From positions 1 to 64,000 of the forward strand of contig CAUBDX010000001.1 in assembly GCA_958434805.1 (NCBI GenBank): a DNA stretch of 64,000 nucleotides, in the 5' to 3' direction. Both the position numbers and the translations under genes were made by a program. This DNA comes from an uncultured Phocaeicola sp. GTDB lineage: Bacteria > Bacteroidota > Bacteroidia > Bacteroidales > Bacteroidaceae. Each line of letters begins with the position of its first letter. Position 1 is the first letter of the stretch. The notes below the pieces were generated by a model. It did no database searches and was not told the origin of the DNA. It worked only from the letters and a program-made list of their open reading frames with translations. Shown one piece after another: positions 44,074 to 52,451 of the stretch.

Positions 44074-46209
44074 TTAATAATAGCCTAAGCTATTATATCG
44101 CCATACCAGCCTGAAACGATGCGACTCATTTCTTGACCTGTTTTCTGACACTCCCTGCCCCGGAATATATACTTTTGACTGATTTCCCTCCGTCGTAGCT
44201 GTCCAATAAGGCACACCTGACCAATTATTATACTTAATACCGGAACTGGTAATCACCCCATTTATTTGCTGCCACTCTGCTTCTGCGGGCAAAGAGAAAT
44301 GATAAAAAACCGTATAGCTATTACCCGATGTGACAGGAGTAGAACTACCACTGGAATTAACCGCCACACCTATCGCATTATCCATTACACTTCTTTCATC
44401 ATTGTCACTGGAATAATGTTCTTTATTTATCTTCTTATAATACTCCTTTATTATTTTCTGTCCGTCCGTCAGGTTCGTTGTGTACCCATTGTCTCCCCAG
44501 GGCAGACCGCCAACAGCAAAACGGTCTATTCTGTCAACATACAATTGTTCTGTAATCTGGATAGGATACCATTGTTTGATAGGATATTTCATTTCGCTGC
44601 CCGCAACAGGCTTGTTTTGCGCATCCAGTTTACGCACATAAATATTGCACGAACGATACGGCTTCTCTGAGTTCCATTCTTTCTCCCAAATCGTTTTTTG
44701 ATCAGCGTATCCCTTTAAATACATTCTAAGCTCTGCCGTTCCCTCCTTTTGTATCACATTGTATTCATCATATCTAGGAGTAATCCAACTCATATCAGAC
44801 TCAAACATCACCCAATAGTCTCCAGAAACGCCATCAAAATCATCCACTTTGATTTGCCATTTCTGCCTATCGGTACTCACCACTTTGATTTTCACCAAAT
44901 GTCCGTCAATATTATAATCTTGCCCTTCATTGAACTGAATAAACAAGTCAGACAATTCGCTGTCTACCCTCCATTGAGCATCCTTCGTGTTTCCCGAGAT
45001 GTTGATCACACCGTTCTCATCCATGCAGCCCGATTCTTTCACACCTCCCGCTCCGCGCAAATGAAGCGTAACATTATAAATGGTATTTCTGTTCACATCA
45101 AAATCATACGATATGTTCTTACCTAAAAACAGTCGGTAACTAATAGTTCCCTTTACATGTGCACTGCTCGATTTATATTCATAATCCGCCGTAACAAGGA
45201 TGTATGAACATCTGCGACCCAAGTTCTCATTGTCTGTATAGTCGGTAAATGCAGCATACACTTCTTTACCTGCCTCCATCGTATTTTTGATACGATTCGG
45301 GGTTTTGGCTTTTTCATTACCATTTTGGGCATCCGTACAGTTTTGGGCATGAACCGTCTGTTTATTCTCAAACTGATAAAGACGCTCGGACATCACTTGA
45401 GTTTCGCCATTTCCACTTGGTCCCGTAAGCAACGAACCGGATGGGAAGTCATACTTCTGTCCTTCCTTGTCAAAAGAAGTAAAATCCGTTATACTATTAT
45501 CCGAGGCCAAGGTACAAGTCTTAGGCACATTACATAATTGTACTGATCGGGGCGTCAAGGTCACTTCGTTGTCCAGCCCGGAAGTATTGATATTTACTTT
45601 AATCATAGCATACGGGCGTTTCAAAGAAACTTTAGCCAAATAGCAACCTTTATTACCACCTTGAGCCCCCTCATGCGGATTCTCGGTATAGATAAACTGC
45701 TCGGATGCACCGTAAAGGAGACAAGCGGATGTTTCATCAAAATCCACCGGCCACTGAATCAAACTCTCTTTAACACTCTGCCACAATGACAAAGTAATCT
45801 TTCGTCCATAATTAGCGATAACCTCTACTCTTACAGCCTGGTTGCCTTGTTTGGCATTGATGTGGATATATACTTTTCCATCTGCTGTTTTAGAAGAAAC
45901 GACCCCTGCACTACCATTCTCCACACTACCGGAAACTTCGAACGAATCCCCATTCTTAACCAGATAGACGGTTACCGTATTTCCTCCATAATTCACTTTT
46001 ACATTCACATCATCAATAACGGAGAATATGGAGTTATCTCCGGCAGCCCTGCTGTTCATGTTCACAGAAGTAATATCGGCTGGTGATATTGCTATGACCA
46101 CAGGAGCATCGTCCTCCACTCCGGACTCCGGACCGGCTAACTCCTCTGCCGTACAAGCACCCAACATACAAATGATGAAAAACATCATTATCAGTCTTAT
46201 TGTCTTCAT
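44074..46209 (-). CDS. Large fimbrial-type lipoprotein, probable tip or accessory subunit
   Basis: A 711-residue lipoprotein (lipobox MLGAC). It has an N-terminal fimbrillin-like region with SRAAGDN near 53, long beta-rich middle domains, and a C-terminal segment with PAEAEWQQINGVI and VPYWTATTEGN that resembles DUF4906/FGE-like tails of Bacteroides fimbrial proteins. Its large size and distal place in an Mfa1-Mfa2 operon suggest a tip adhesin. Strong AGGAGG sits 4 nt before the ATG. Family naming is tentative. Confidence 0.75.
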   Translation of the reverse strand: MKTIRLIMMFFIICMLGACTAEELAGPESGVEDDAPVVIAISPADITSVNMNSRAAGDNSIFSVIDDVNVKVNYGGNTVTVYLVKNGDSFEVSGSVENGSAGVVSSKTADGKVYIHINAKQGNQAVRVEVIANYGRKITLSLWQSVKESLIQWPVDFDETSACLLYGASEQFIYTENPHEGAQGGNKGCYLAKVSLKRPYAMIKVNINTSGLDNEVTLTPRSVQLCNVPKTCTLASDNSITDFTSFDKEGQKYDFPSGSLLTGPSGNGETQVMSERLYQFENKQTVHAQNCTDAQNGNEKAKTPNRIKNTMEAGKEVYAAFTDYTDNENLGRRCSYILVTADYEYKSSSAHVKGTISYRLFLGKNISYDFDVNRNTIYNVTLHLRGAGGVKESGCMDENGVINISGNTKDAQWRVDSELSDLFIQFNEGQDYNIDGHLVKIKVVSTDRQKWQIKVDDFDGVSGDYWVMFESDMSWITPRYDEYNVIQKEGTAELRMYLKGYADQKTIWEKEWNSEKPYRSCNIYVRKLDAQNKPVAGSEMKYPIKQWYPIQITEQLYVDRIDRFAVGGLPWGDNGYTTNLTDGQKIIKEYYKKINKEHYSSDNDERSVMDNAIGVAVNSSGSSTPVTSGNSYTVFYHFSLPAEAEWQQINGVITSSGIKYNNWSGVPYWTATTEGNQSKVYIPGQGVSENRSRNESHRFRLVWRYNSLGYY

Positions 46210-46224
46210 TTTTCCTCCTTTTGT

Positions 46225-47328
46225 TTATTCATAGCCCGGGCTAAGCAATATTTCATCCCAATCTGCCACATAAGTTTCCACATCCGTCTTCAAACCGCCT
46301 CCAGCAGGAGTCTCGGTCACTTTTATATTAAATATATACACATGGTTACGCACCACCTCAAACCGATCTCCAACCCCATCTTTTCTGAACTCGATCGTTT
46401 TTGTCTTGGTTTCACCTCCATACGTGTAAGTCACATCCAAGGATACTGCCCCGCTGTCGTTATTTTCTTGTTCCGGCAAATAAATCAAATCCTCATAAGC
46501 CATTGTCACATTCAGTCCCGTATAAACAAAGTTCTGCGGCTTCATCGACAACCCTGTTACGTAAGGACTTTGGTACTGAATTGTTTCATCGGGGCTCAAC
46601 GTAGCTTGTGACACACAATACCCTTTATCATTAGCGTTATTCACCGTGATGCCGGTAATAGTAAAATCGCCTTTTGTATCTTGAAACCCTTGTTTCCCGT
46701 TCACCCAAAGGCTCACCTTAGCCACTGCCCTATACAGTTTGCACTCTAAGCTTGGTCCTGCAGGAGGGACACCGGTAGCGGGACTGATCCCCCACATCGG
46801 CAGACGCCTTTCGGCCAGATTCCACGGAGTCGGACCAGTGTAATTATAAACCAATTTATTATAGATTTCAACGGCAGTATTGCCTACCATCGTATTAAGA
46901 TATGCCTGCATTCCCTCACTGACTCCCTGAATTCGGTTCTGATTCAAATTGGCGAGAACCACCAACCGTACCTGTTCATTACCTATCGTCCTCTGCATAG
47001 TCCCTTCCAGTATCTTTTGGTCGGCATAATCATTAATCACTCTCAAATCCTCTACCAAATATTTCAGTCTTTGAGTAACCGCATCAATCACTAGTACATA
47101 CACATCGCCTTCCACAATAGTCCCCTGTTCCGGAGTGGTAAAATCCCAATTACCATCTGCTGTGGGCGCGTCAACCGTTCTGGAAGAATTCCCCGAAAGA
47201 GACAATGCAAGACGTACCGGCGCTCTTCCGTCCCCCCCAGCCTTCGCCGCCAACTCGTCCTTCGCACACGACGAGAAGCACAGTCCGCAGAACACCGCCA
47301 TCACTATATAGGATAAACCTCTTTTCAT
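46225..47328 (-). CDS. Fimbrillin-family lipoprotein (second minor subunit)
   Basis: A 367-residue protein from the ATG at 47328 (MKRGLSYIVM), chosen because it begins the signal peptide; upstream codons overlap the previous gene. Lipobox CFSSC. NSSRTVDAPT near the N-terminus resembles the trypsin-like protease cleavage region of FimA/Mfa fimbrillins. Two beta-sandwich domains are likely. It lies between the Mfa2-like gene (23 nt) and the tip-like gene (15 nt). Probably an accessory pilin. Confidence 0.78.
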   Translation of the reverse strand: MKRGLSYIVMAVFCGLCFSSCAKDELAAKAGGDGRAPVRLALSLSGNSSRTVDAPTADGNWDFTTPEQGTIVEGDVYVLVIDAVTQRLKYLVEDLRVINDYADQKILEGTMQRTIGNEQVRLVVLANLNQNRIQGVSEGMQAYLNTMVGNTAVEIYNKLVYNYTGPTPWNLAERRLPMWGISPATGVPPAGPSLECKLYRAVAKVSLWVNGKQGFQDTKGDFTITGITVNNANDKGYCVSQATLSPDETIQYQSPYVTGLSMKPQNFVYTGLNVTMAYEDLIYLPEQENNDSGAVSLDVTYTYGGETKTKTIEFRKDGVGDRFEVVRNHVYIFNIKVTETPAGGGLKTDVETYVADWDEILLSPGYE

Positions 47329-47351
47329 AGATTGCTTTTTTAGTTTCGTTA

Positions 47352-48398
47352 TTACATGTCCAGTTCGTTGAAGCGTACCACCCAATCATTGATAATGATG
47401 CTAGTATTAATCCATTTCATGCTCTCGTCCAAAAAGAAAGTCATATTGTATTCGTCCTGGCGGTCCAGATACTCCTGATTGGTCATCTCATGTCCTTCTG
47501 CTTCAGTAAGCAGCAAGTATTTCACTAATGGTATGGAAAGTACAGGCTCCCCTGTTTCCTTGTTGGTTATGGTGAGGCGGGGATTATTTTCAACCACCAG
47601 ACGCCCTACGGTAATCTGTGCAATAGCTACGCTGATATTGCTGTCCTCTGCATCTCCATCGGCACGTGTTCCCATATCCGTGCCACCCTGCATACGGTAA
47701 TAGGGATAATATGTTAATGTTTCGTCCTCCAGCAGCTTATTATCATAGTTCATCAAACCGTTGTCGTCTGTAATCGTAAATTCAAATTTATCTACCTCCA
47801 CAGTCACTCCGTCCATTTGCTGGAGAATGATGCGTATGGTGTTGGTGTTCTTCACCAGTGGTACAGTCACTACCTGCGAGCTTGCTGCCCGCGAGAAAGA
47901 TTGCTTGGTCACTTCACCGTGCCACAACGCAGAAAGTTTACTGTTCACAACAGCCGTTCCATCAGCCGCACGACTGTACAGACGATCCATCCTGCATTGC
48001 AGTTCATCTAGCGAGGATTCCCCTGCCGTAACCAAAGGCACTGAGAATGAAGCCTCATCATTCAGTCCCGCCCAAGTGACAAGATGATAGTCACCCGGTT
48101 CCAAATCCACTTTCATGGTATATCCTTCTTCTCCCAGCACATCGCCTTCTTCTGTCTTCTGATATACCAACTTGCCGTTATCGTCAAAAGCATAAAGTGT
48201 CACAGTCCCCACCTCGCGCGAGAAAGCATCGGCATACTTCATGTTATAATCATACTTGAATTTCACTCTGTACTCTACAGAGCAATCTACCTCTTCTTCA
48301 CCGAGTATGCTGTCGCACGACACAACGGCACTTCCCAATGTCATGGCCATCATCAGGCTGAAGGAGAATTGTCGGGCGAATGTTTTTACTGTTTTCAT
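47352..48398 (-). CDS. FimB/Mfa2 family fimbrial anchor subunit
   Basis: A 348-residue lipoprotein from Met at 48398 (MKTVKTFARQ); four upstream codons are possible. Lipobox AVVSC. N-terminal VTLYAFDDNGKLVYQKTE and DLEPGDYHLVTWAG match the FimB/Mfa2 pattern, in which the protein anchors the fimbria and limits its length. The C-terminus INDWVVRFNELDM resembles that of the major subunit (IPWIVRFNNIEF). An 84-nt gap with a G/C-rich hairpin separates it from the major subunit gene. Confidence 0.88.
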   Translation of the reverse strand: MKTVKTFARQFSFSLMMAMTLGSAVVSCDSILGEEEVDCSVEYRVKFKYDYNMKYADAFSREVGTVTLYAFDDNGKLVYQKTEEGDVLGEEGYTMKVDLEPGDYHLVTWAGLNDEASFSVPLVTAGESSLDELQCRMDRLYSRAADGTAVVNSKLSALWHGEVTKQSFSRAASSQVVTVPLVKNTNTIRIILQQMDGVTVEVDKFEFTITDDNGLMNYDNKLLEDETLTYYPYYRMQGGTDMGTRADGDAEDSNISVAIAQITVGRLVVENNPRLTITNKETGEPVLSIPLVKYLLLTEAEGHEMTNQEYLDRQDEYNMTFFLDESMKWINTSIIINDWVVRFNELDM

Positions 48399-48440
48399 GC
48401 TTTTGGTCATTTTATAATGTTAGAATATAGAAAGGTATAA

Positions 48441-48465
48441 AGGGGAGGGAGATGAATCCTCCCCT
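48441..48465 (-). promoter_or_regulatory. Intra-operon hairpin between major subunit and anchor genes
   Basis: AGGGGAGG (48441-48448) and CCTCCCCT (48458-48465) form a perfect 8-bp G/C-rich stem with a 9-nt loop, in the gap between the major subunit and Mfa2-like genes. On the minus strand TTTATA follows. It fits a leaky terminator or mRNA-end stabiliser that lowers anchor relative to pilin output. Confidence 0.65.
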
Positions 48466-48482
48466 GTCTGTCATAGTGTTTG

Positions 48483-50180
48483 TTAGAACTCAATGTTATT
48501 GAAACGTACAATCCAAGGAATAATCTTAGCATTCAATTGCAAATAGAAATTATTATCACTCTCTTCACCGCTAGGATCTATTGTTATTGTTGCACCACCG
48601 ATATTCTCGAATCCAGTAACTTTCAGTACATAGATATTATTTCTCATGATTGCCTTATCCATATACTGATCTCCTTTATTGTGGCAAATTTCAGATGAAT
48701 AATAATAGCAATGTCCATTTTCATAAGTATCATAAGATGCATCTGCACCATTATCAGCTTTTACAGCATCAATAGATGTATAAAATTTATTATTGCATTT
48801 ATAAATGGTACCAACAGGCTCACCCGTTTCATCGCCAATCTGACCACGGAAAATAATACCAGTCACTAAAGCTGGTACTTGCTTTTCTTTTTTCACAATA
48901 TTTTCTAAACAATAAGCCAAACGATGACCTACCTGTGCATTATCGTTAATATTAGCAGTGGGAAGATCTTGGAAATAAACTTGGCTATCATCGCTGGCCT
49001 CATCAACTTTATCCGCATTTACATTTTTCAATGCGTTATAGAAATATGATCCAAAAACTTGGTCGTAATCTGTTACATTATTCTTATTCTTTGAATTAGG
49101 ATCAACCATATAGGCCATATTGTCTACACCTAACAAGCCTAAAGTCCTGAAGTTTTCCCAGCTCGCATCCGTCAAATGTCTTGCCGTATACACAGAATTT
49201 GAAAGATTCACCAACGCGTATTTATCCAGTTTCACTGTCCAGTCAAGCTTACCATCAGTAGATGTAGTATAATATTCAAATTTGGGGAACGGCTCAAGAA
49301 GAGTAAAAATATGTTCACCTGTCTGACCATAAGTTTTTTCTGTCTTTATAAAAGCTCTTCTATCAGTTCCATCTGTTCCCTCATGTATCCAAACATCAGA
49401 ATTATCATTATCCAAATTCTTTGCCTTATGCAAACCTGTCAAACGAACGGCTTTATTATCGGGATATATATAGTAACCACTTGTAGTTTCCGCAATGGCA
49501 TAATCAGTAGTTTGTACTGTAAGAGGATATAAGTTATTTGGTTTAGCAATTACATAATTTATCTTTGAAACAACACGTTCCACCTCTACCTCTTTTATTG
49601 TTGGATCTTCATAGTTGTTGGATAAAACGTCTACCTTTATCTCTTTTTTGTTCACCATCATAAATTGACCGGCAGCAGCTATTGTTATATCACCAGTTGT
49701 TGTATAAGAACTTTCTGCAATTTGTTCATACTTAGACTTATCAGTCGATTGTTGGCTGTTGGCAATAGCTTCTATTGACTCAGTCGGATTTAACACAACA
49801 AGCACTTTATACCATCCAGAATTTGCCAATGTAAAGAAAGGATTATAAATGGTCTCTCCACTAGCCGTAGTTTCATTCAATTGTGCCTTTGTTAAATAAC
49901 CACCGAATTCTTCTTTAGTAAGATTTCCATTTTCATCTAGTCTATTTAAAATTATAACGGCATCTGTTACAGTTGATTCACCTTCGATACCTGGATCCGT
50001 TACACCGCTTTCTTCATTATCAGCTGCGCGTGATGAGTTTGATGTAGAACTTATCACTAATGAAAGGTTACCCTTCACTTTCTCTGGTTGATTCACATTG
50101 TTTTTCACAATGTCCTCATTCGTACATGCTACCATGGCAGCATATGCCAACATTCCTAATAATAATCCCTTAATCTTCAT
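48483..50180 (-). CDS. Mfa1-type major fimbrial subunit
   Basis: A 565-residue lipoprotein precursor (lipobox MVACT). The N-terminus has NLSLVISSTSNSSRAADN, where SSR-A is a plausible protease processing site for strand-exchange assembly, as in P. gingivalis Mfa1/FimA. The C-terminal strand is IIPWIVRFNNIEF. It is first of the downstream fimbrial operon, with its own -7 box and a tandem operator motif upstream. Polymerisation on the cell surface is inferred from the family. Confidence 0.85.
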   Translation of the reverse strand: MKIKGLLLGMLAYAAMVACTNEDIVKNNVNQPEKVKGNLSLVISSTSNSSRAADNEESGVTDPGIEGESTVTDAVIILNRLDENGNLTKEEFGGYLTKAQLNETTASGETIYNPFFTLANSGWYKVLVVLNPTESIEAIANSQQSTDKSKYEQIAESSYTTTGDITIAAAGQFMMVNKKEIKVDVLSNNYEDPTIKEVEVERVVSKINYVIAKPNNLYPLTVQTTDYAIAETTSGYYIYPDNKAVRLTGLHKAKNLDNDNSDVWIHEGTDGTDRRAFIKTEKTYGQTGEHIFTLLEPFPKFEYYTTSTDGKLDWTVKLDKYALVNLSNSVYTARHLTDASWENFRTLGLLGVDNMAYMVDPNSKNKNNVTDYDQVFGSYFYNALKNVNADKVDEASDDSQVYFQDLPTANINDNAQVGHRLAYCLENIVKKEKQVPALVTGIIFRGQIGDETGEPVGTIYKCNNKFYTSIDAVKADNGADASYDTYENGHCYYYSSEICHNKGDQYMDKAIMRNNIYVLKVTGFENIGGATITIDPSGEESDNNFYLQLNAKIIPWIVRFNNIEF

Positions 50181-50241
50181 AATCCTAAGTTTTTAAATTA
50201 TAAACTATTTTTGTAATTTCCATTCTTGTTTGTCAACACAG

Positions 50242-50249
50242 CAAAGGTA
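50242..50249 (-). promoter_or_regulatory. -7 box for the major pilin operon
   Basis: TACCTTTG followed by C on the minus strand, giving an untranslated leader of about 55 nt before the ATG at 50180. The -33 region has no TTTG, consistent with dependence on an activator bound just upstream. Confidence 0.65.
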
Positions 50250-50275
50250 AGTGGTTAATCGTATAAACCTTAATC

Positions 50276-50313
50276 GGTATTTTCGACAAAATAGATTGGT
50301 ATCTTTGACAAAA
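50276..50313 (-). promoter_or_regulatory. Tandem operator motif upstream of the major pilin promoter
   Basis: Two direct copies, GGTATTTTCGACAAAA (50276-50291) and GGTATCTTTGACAAAA (50298-50313), are spaced 22 bp, about two helical turns. Relative to the predicted transcription start they cover roughly -41 to -78, a typical activator position. The same motif recurs at 53113, 53317 and 53337. The regulator is unknown; the hybrid AraC-type protein encoded at 54418 is the nearest candidate. Confidence 0.7.
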
Positions 50314-50473
50314 TGACTTTATATCGTCTTTTACAGGGCATTTCCATCATACGTGAATAAAATACCCTACACGTTGAAAGAATCACCTCTTACATTTTTC
50401 CATTAAAAAAGAAGAGAAAAAAACAAGGATAACATGTACTTTTTTTTCACTACATCAAACAGATCGGACAGTG

Positions 50474-50489
50474 TGGCATTTCAGCAAAA
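50474..50489. promoter_or_regulatory. Weaker single copy of the shared motif
   Basis: TGGCATTTCAGCAAAA has the TTTC-NN-CAAAA core with the same orientation as the other copies, 176 bp further from the pilin promoter than the second tandem site. It could be a looping site or chance. Confidence 0.35.
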
Positions 50490-50616
50490 TATCCCTCCAT
50501 AAAAGCCGCCCTCATCAACATATGCGGAAGCCAAATCTAAAGTGGGAATCACCCGTAAAAACATAAAAATGTAGTGAGCAAGTGTTTCTCTCATCAAGAA
50601 GTACACATTCCTTCAC

Positions 50617-50668
50617 ATACGTACATATCCATAGACCTATACAATTATATAGGCTTATGCGTACGTAT
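50617..50668. repeat. 52-bp interrupted palindrome
   Basis: ATACGTAC (50617-50624) and GTACGTAT (50661-50668) are outer arms; CCTATA (50636-50641) and TATAGG (50648-50653) form the inner stem with a CAATTA loop. Between them pairing is partial. It lies centrally in the pilin intergenic region. Confidence 0.6.
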
Positions 50669-50704
50669 ATAAATACTACATGTTCAAAGACAAGGGTATT
50701 TCTT

Positions 50705-50787
50705 AAAAAGATCAAGTCGTTTTCAAAAAAGACGGCGAGCTTTTTTAAAAAGATGGCGAGCTTTTTAAAAAACGTCTTGATCTTTTT
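50705..50787. repeat. Nested hairpin array with two tandem A/T mini-hairpins
   Basis: An 18-bp outer stem (50705-50723 with 50769-50787, one T-T mismatch; core GATCAAG/CTTGATC and CGTTTT/AAAACG) encloses two near-identical units of about 21 bp at 50725-50746 and 50747-50766. Each unit has an A-run, GAYGGCGAG, and a T-run that pairs with the A-run. On either strand the RNA would form a branched structure. It may block read-through or work as an RNA switch. Confidence 0.75.
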
Positions 50788-50876
50788 TGCCACTGCCGGA
50801 ACTTCGACTTCCGACAGATTATGTAAAATTCAACTTAAAAACACTGTGAGGACACTAATGCGCTGAACTTTAATTC

Positions 50877-50911
50877 AAAATCCGGGAATAGACTCCACTA
50901 CCCCGGATTTT
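50877..50911 (-). terminator. Terminator of the DUF3575-DUF3868 operon
   Basis: AAAATCCGGG (50877-50886) and CCCGGATTTT (50902-50911) form a perfect 10-bp stem. On the minus strand TTTTGAATT follows. It lies 67 nt past the DUF3868 stop, so the major pilin gene needs its own promoter. Confidence 0.75.
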
Positions 50912-50978
50912 ACCTTGCGCTTTTCGCAAAGAACAAGTTTCTTCTAACATCTTTTATTGTACTGTTTGTCTATATGTC

Positions 50979-52439
50979 TTATTTTACAAAGATTGCTTCA
51001 TCCTTACGTTTATTGGTCACTTCTTCCAAATTGGCTCCGGCTTCGACGGAATCCTTGGCCTGTGCCTGTTTGAAATAATTCTCAGCAGAGTCGAGGTCTC
51101 CTTGCAACAGTTTCAGTACGCCTCTGTTGTTCAGCGTCGCACTCGCCTGTGCATCGGCCTTGTCCAAATAACGCACCGCCTGTTGCAAGTCACCCCGTTG
51201 GAGTTCGATAGCGGCAGCGTTTATATTCGCTGTTGGGTCATCAGGAAACATGCGCACTGCCACATCGAACACTTCGTTAAACTCGTCACTCCCCTTTTCG
51301 TATGTTTGGGCAACCAGAAACATTTCCTGCAAGCTCAACTGCTGGGGACGGAGCTTTATAATCTGTTTTGCCTCTTCCACATCAAATCCGCGAACTACAT
51401 AACGTACAGTGTAATCAGAGTGACGCAAAGCCGGATAACAATCCTGTAGTAATGCGGCATATACCTTTCCACCATCCAAGGCCTTAATGCGTTCCTCCTT
51501 CACGTCAAAATCGCTCTCATTCTTATCTATTATGGACAAAATCTCTTCTTTCAGCGGTAAATCATTCTTAGCCACATACGCACGCAGTCCGGCCCAGTCC
51601 TCGGGTACAGAATTCACCTTGAACAAATCCGCTTTAAAGCCATACTCATTCATTACATAACTCTTCAATGCCTCAGCACGCCCCTGAGCCAAACGCGCAT
51701 TGGCCGCATATCTGCCCTCAGGAGAAGCATAACCCACAATAGCTATTTCAGTAATGGTAGTATTGACATCATTTTTCACTACATCCACCGTATGTTTGAT
51801 AGCAGCCAGTTCGGATGGATTACGACGATAATCAGGATAAATATTCATCTGATTTACCGGAAAATCCAAATAAGCACGTCCTTCCTCGGCACGATTCTTC
51901 ACAGCCTCGACAGCAGGAGAAACGAATGCCACGACAGGTTTTACCACATAGCGTTCCAAATTGGCACGAGTTATAAAGGCACTGTTTTCTTCTTTCTGAC
52001 AATCGGCACAGCCACGTATAGCAGCCTGCAGTTCCAGTTCTGCACCATTCATCCATTTCTCGTATGGAATACGGGCTGAATAATTTACAGTCTGTTCCGT
52101 TCCATTCTTACGACGAAGAATGGTATATGCATCCGACGGAATACTGCGTTCACGCTGTTGCACGATGGAACGGATACGCCCATATACCCAAATAGCAGGC
52201 AAAATCCTGTTATAACTGTTATCCTGTGTCTTCAAAACCGGAGTCAGAGTTGCCACACAGTTGGAAGAAAGCTCCATTGCAGCCGGCAACGTGATATCCA
52301 TTCCTATCATCACCTGTCCATTATCACTAATCAGGATTGACTGATTGCTGACTTGTACCTGACCACCTGATAATGTCTGTGCACCTACCGGAATAGCCGG
52401 TATCAATAATATAAGAAGTATATAACATATAAGTTTCAT
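50979..52439 (-). CDS. DUF3868-type fimbrial-locus protein with OmpA-like and TPR regions
   Basis: A 486-residue exported protein (signal peptide cleaved near VGAQ). Residues about 25-170 are a beta-rich DUF3868-like domain with CADCQK. EIAIVGYASPEGRYAANARLAQGRAE at roughly 235-262 is OmpA-like, and two TPR units occur near 405-470 (DPTANINAAAIELQRGDLQQA). In Bacteroidetes such proteins accompany DUF3575 proteins at Mfa/Fim loci; a role in outer-membrane attachment or assembly is inferred. It is 12 nt downstream of the DUF3575 gene. Confidence 0.82.
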   Translation of the reverse strand: MKLICYILLILLIPAIPVGAQTLSGGQVQVSNQSILISDNGQVMIGMDITLPAAMELSSNCVATLTPVLKTQDNSYNRILPAIWVYGRIRSIVQQRERSIPSDAYTILRRKNGTEQTVNYSARIPYEKWMNGAELELQAAIRGCADCQKEENSAFITRANLERYVVKPVVAFVSPAVEAVKNRAEEGRAYLDFPVNQMNIYPDYRRNPSELAAIKHTVDVVKNDVNTTITEIAIVGYASPEGRYAANARLAQGRAEALKSYVMNEYGFKADLFKVNSVPEDWAGLRAYVAKNDLPLKEEILSIIDKNESDFDVKEERIKALDGGKVYAALLQDCYPALRHSDYTVRYVVRGFDVEEAKQIIKLRPQQLSLQEMFLVAQTYEKGSDEFNEVFDVAVRMFPDDPTANINAAAIELQRGDLQQAVRYLDKADAQASATLNNRGVLKLLQGDLDSAENYFKQAQAKDSVEAGANLEEVTNKRKDEAIFVK

Positions 52440-52451
52440 AATCCGTAATTT

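Larger units (their letters stand above)
50181..50978. other. 798-bp structured intergenic region upstream of the major pilin gene
   Basis: This gap separates the end of the DUF3575-DUF3868 operon from the major pilin gene. From right to left it holds a terminator (50877-50911), a nested A/T hairpin array (50705-50787), a 52-bp palindrome (50617-50668), a single copy of the shared motif (50474-50489), a tandem motif pair (50276-50313) and the pilin -7 box (50242-50249). The only longer ORF (50515-50793, minus, GTG start) is low-complexity and overlaps the hairpins, so I do not call it. Confidence 0.6.

Noticed and set aside
50617..50668. Invertible promoter (phase-variation switch) for the pilin operon
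   Set aside because: The arms are only 8 bp and 36 bp apart with no -7 box between them in either orientation, and no invertase gene is near. The pilin -7 box lies far outside the palindrome.
50676..50700. Promoter of a small RNA (TGTCTTTG on the minus strand near 50684)
   Set aside because: The box has a mismatch in the key TA and no -33 partner; without transcript data it cannot be supported.
50515..50793. 92-codon ORF on the minus strand in the pilin intergenic region
   Set aside because: It starts with GTG within the nested hairpin array, its first 25 codons merely translate the A/T repeats, and no ribosome-binding sequence is evident.
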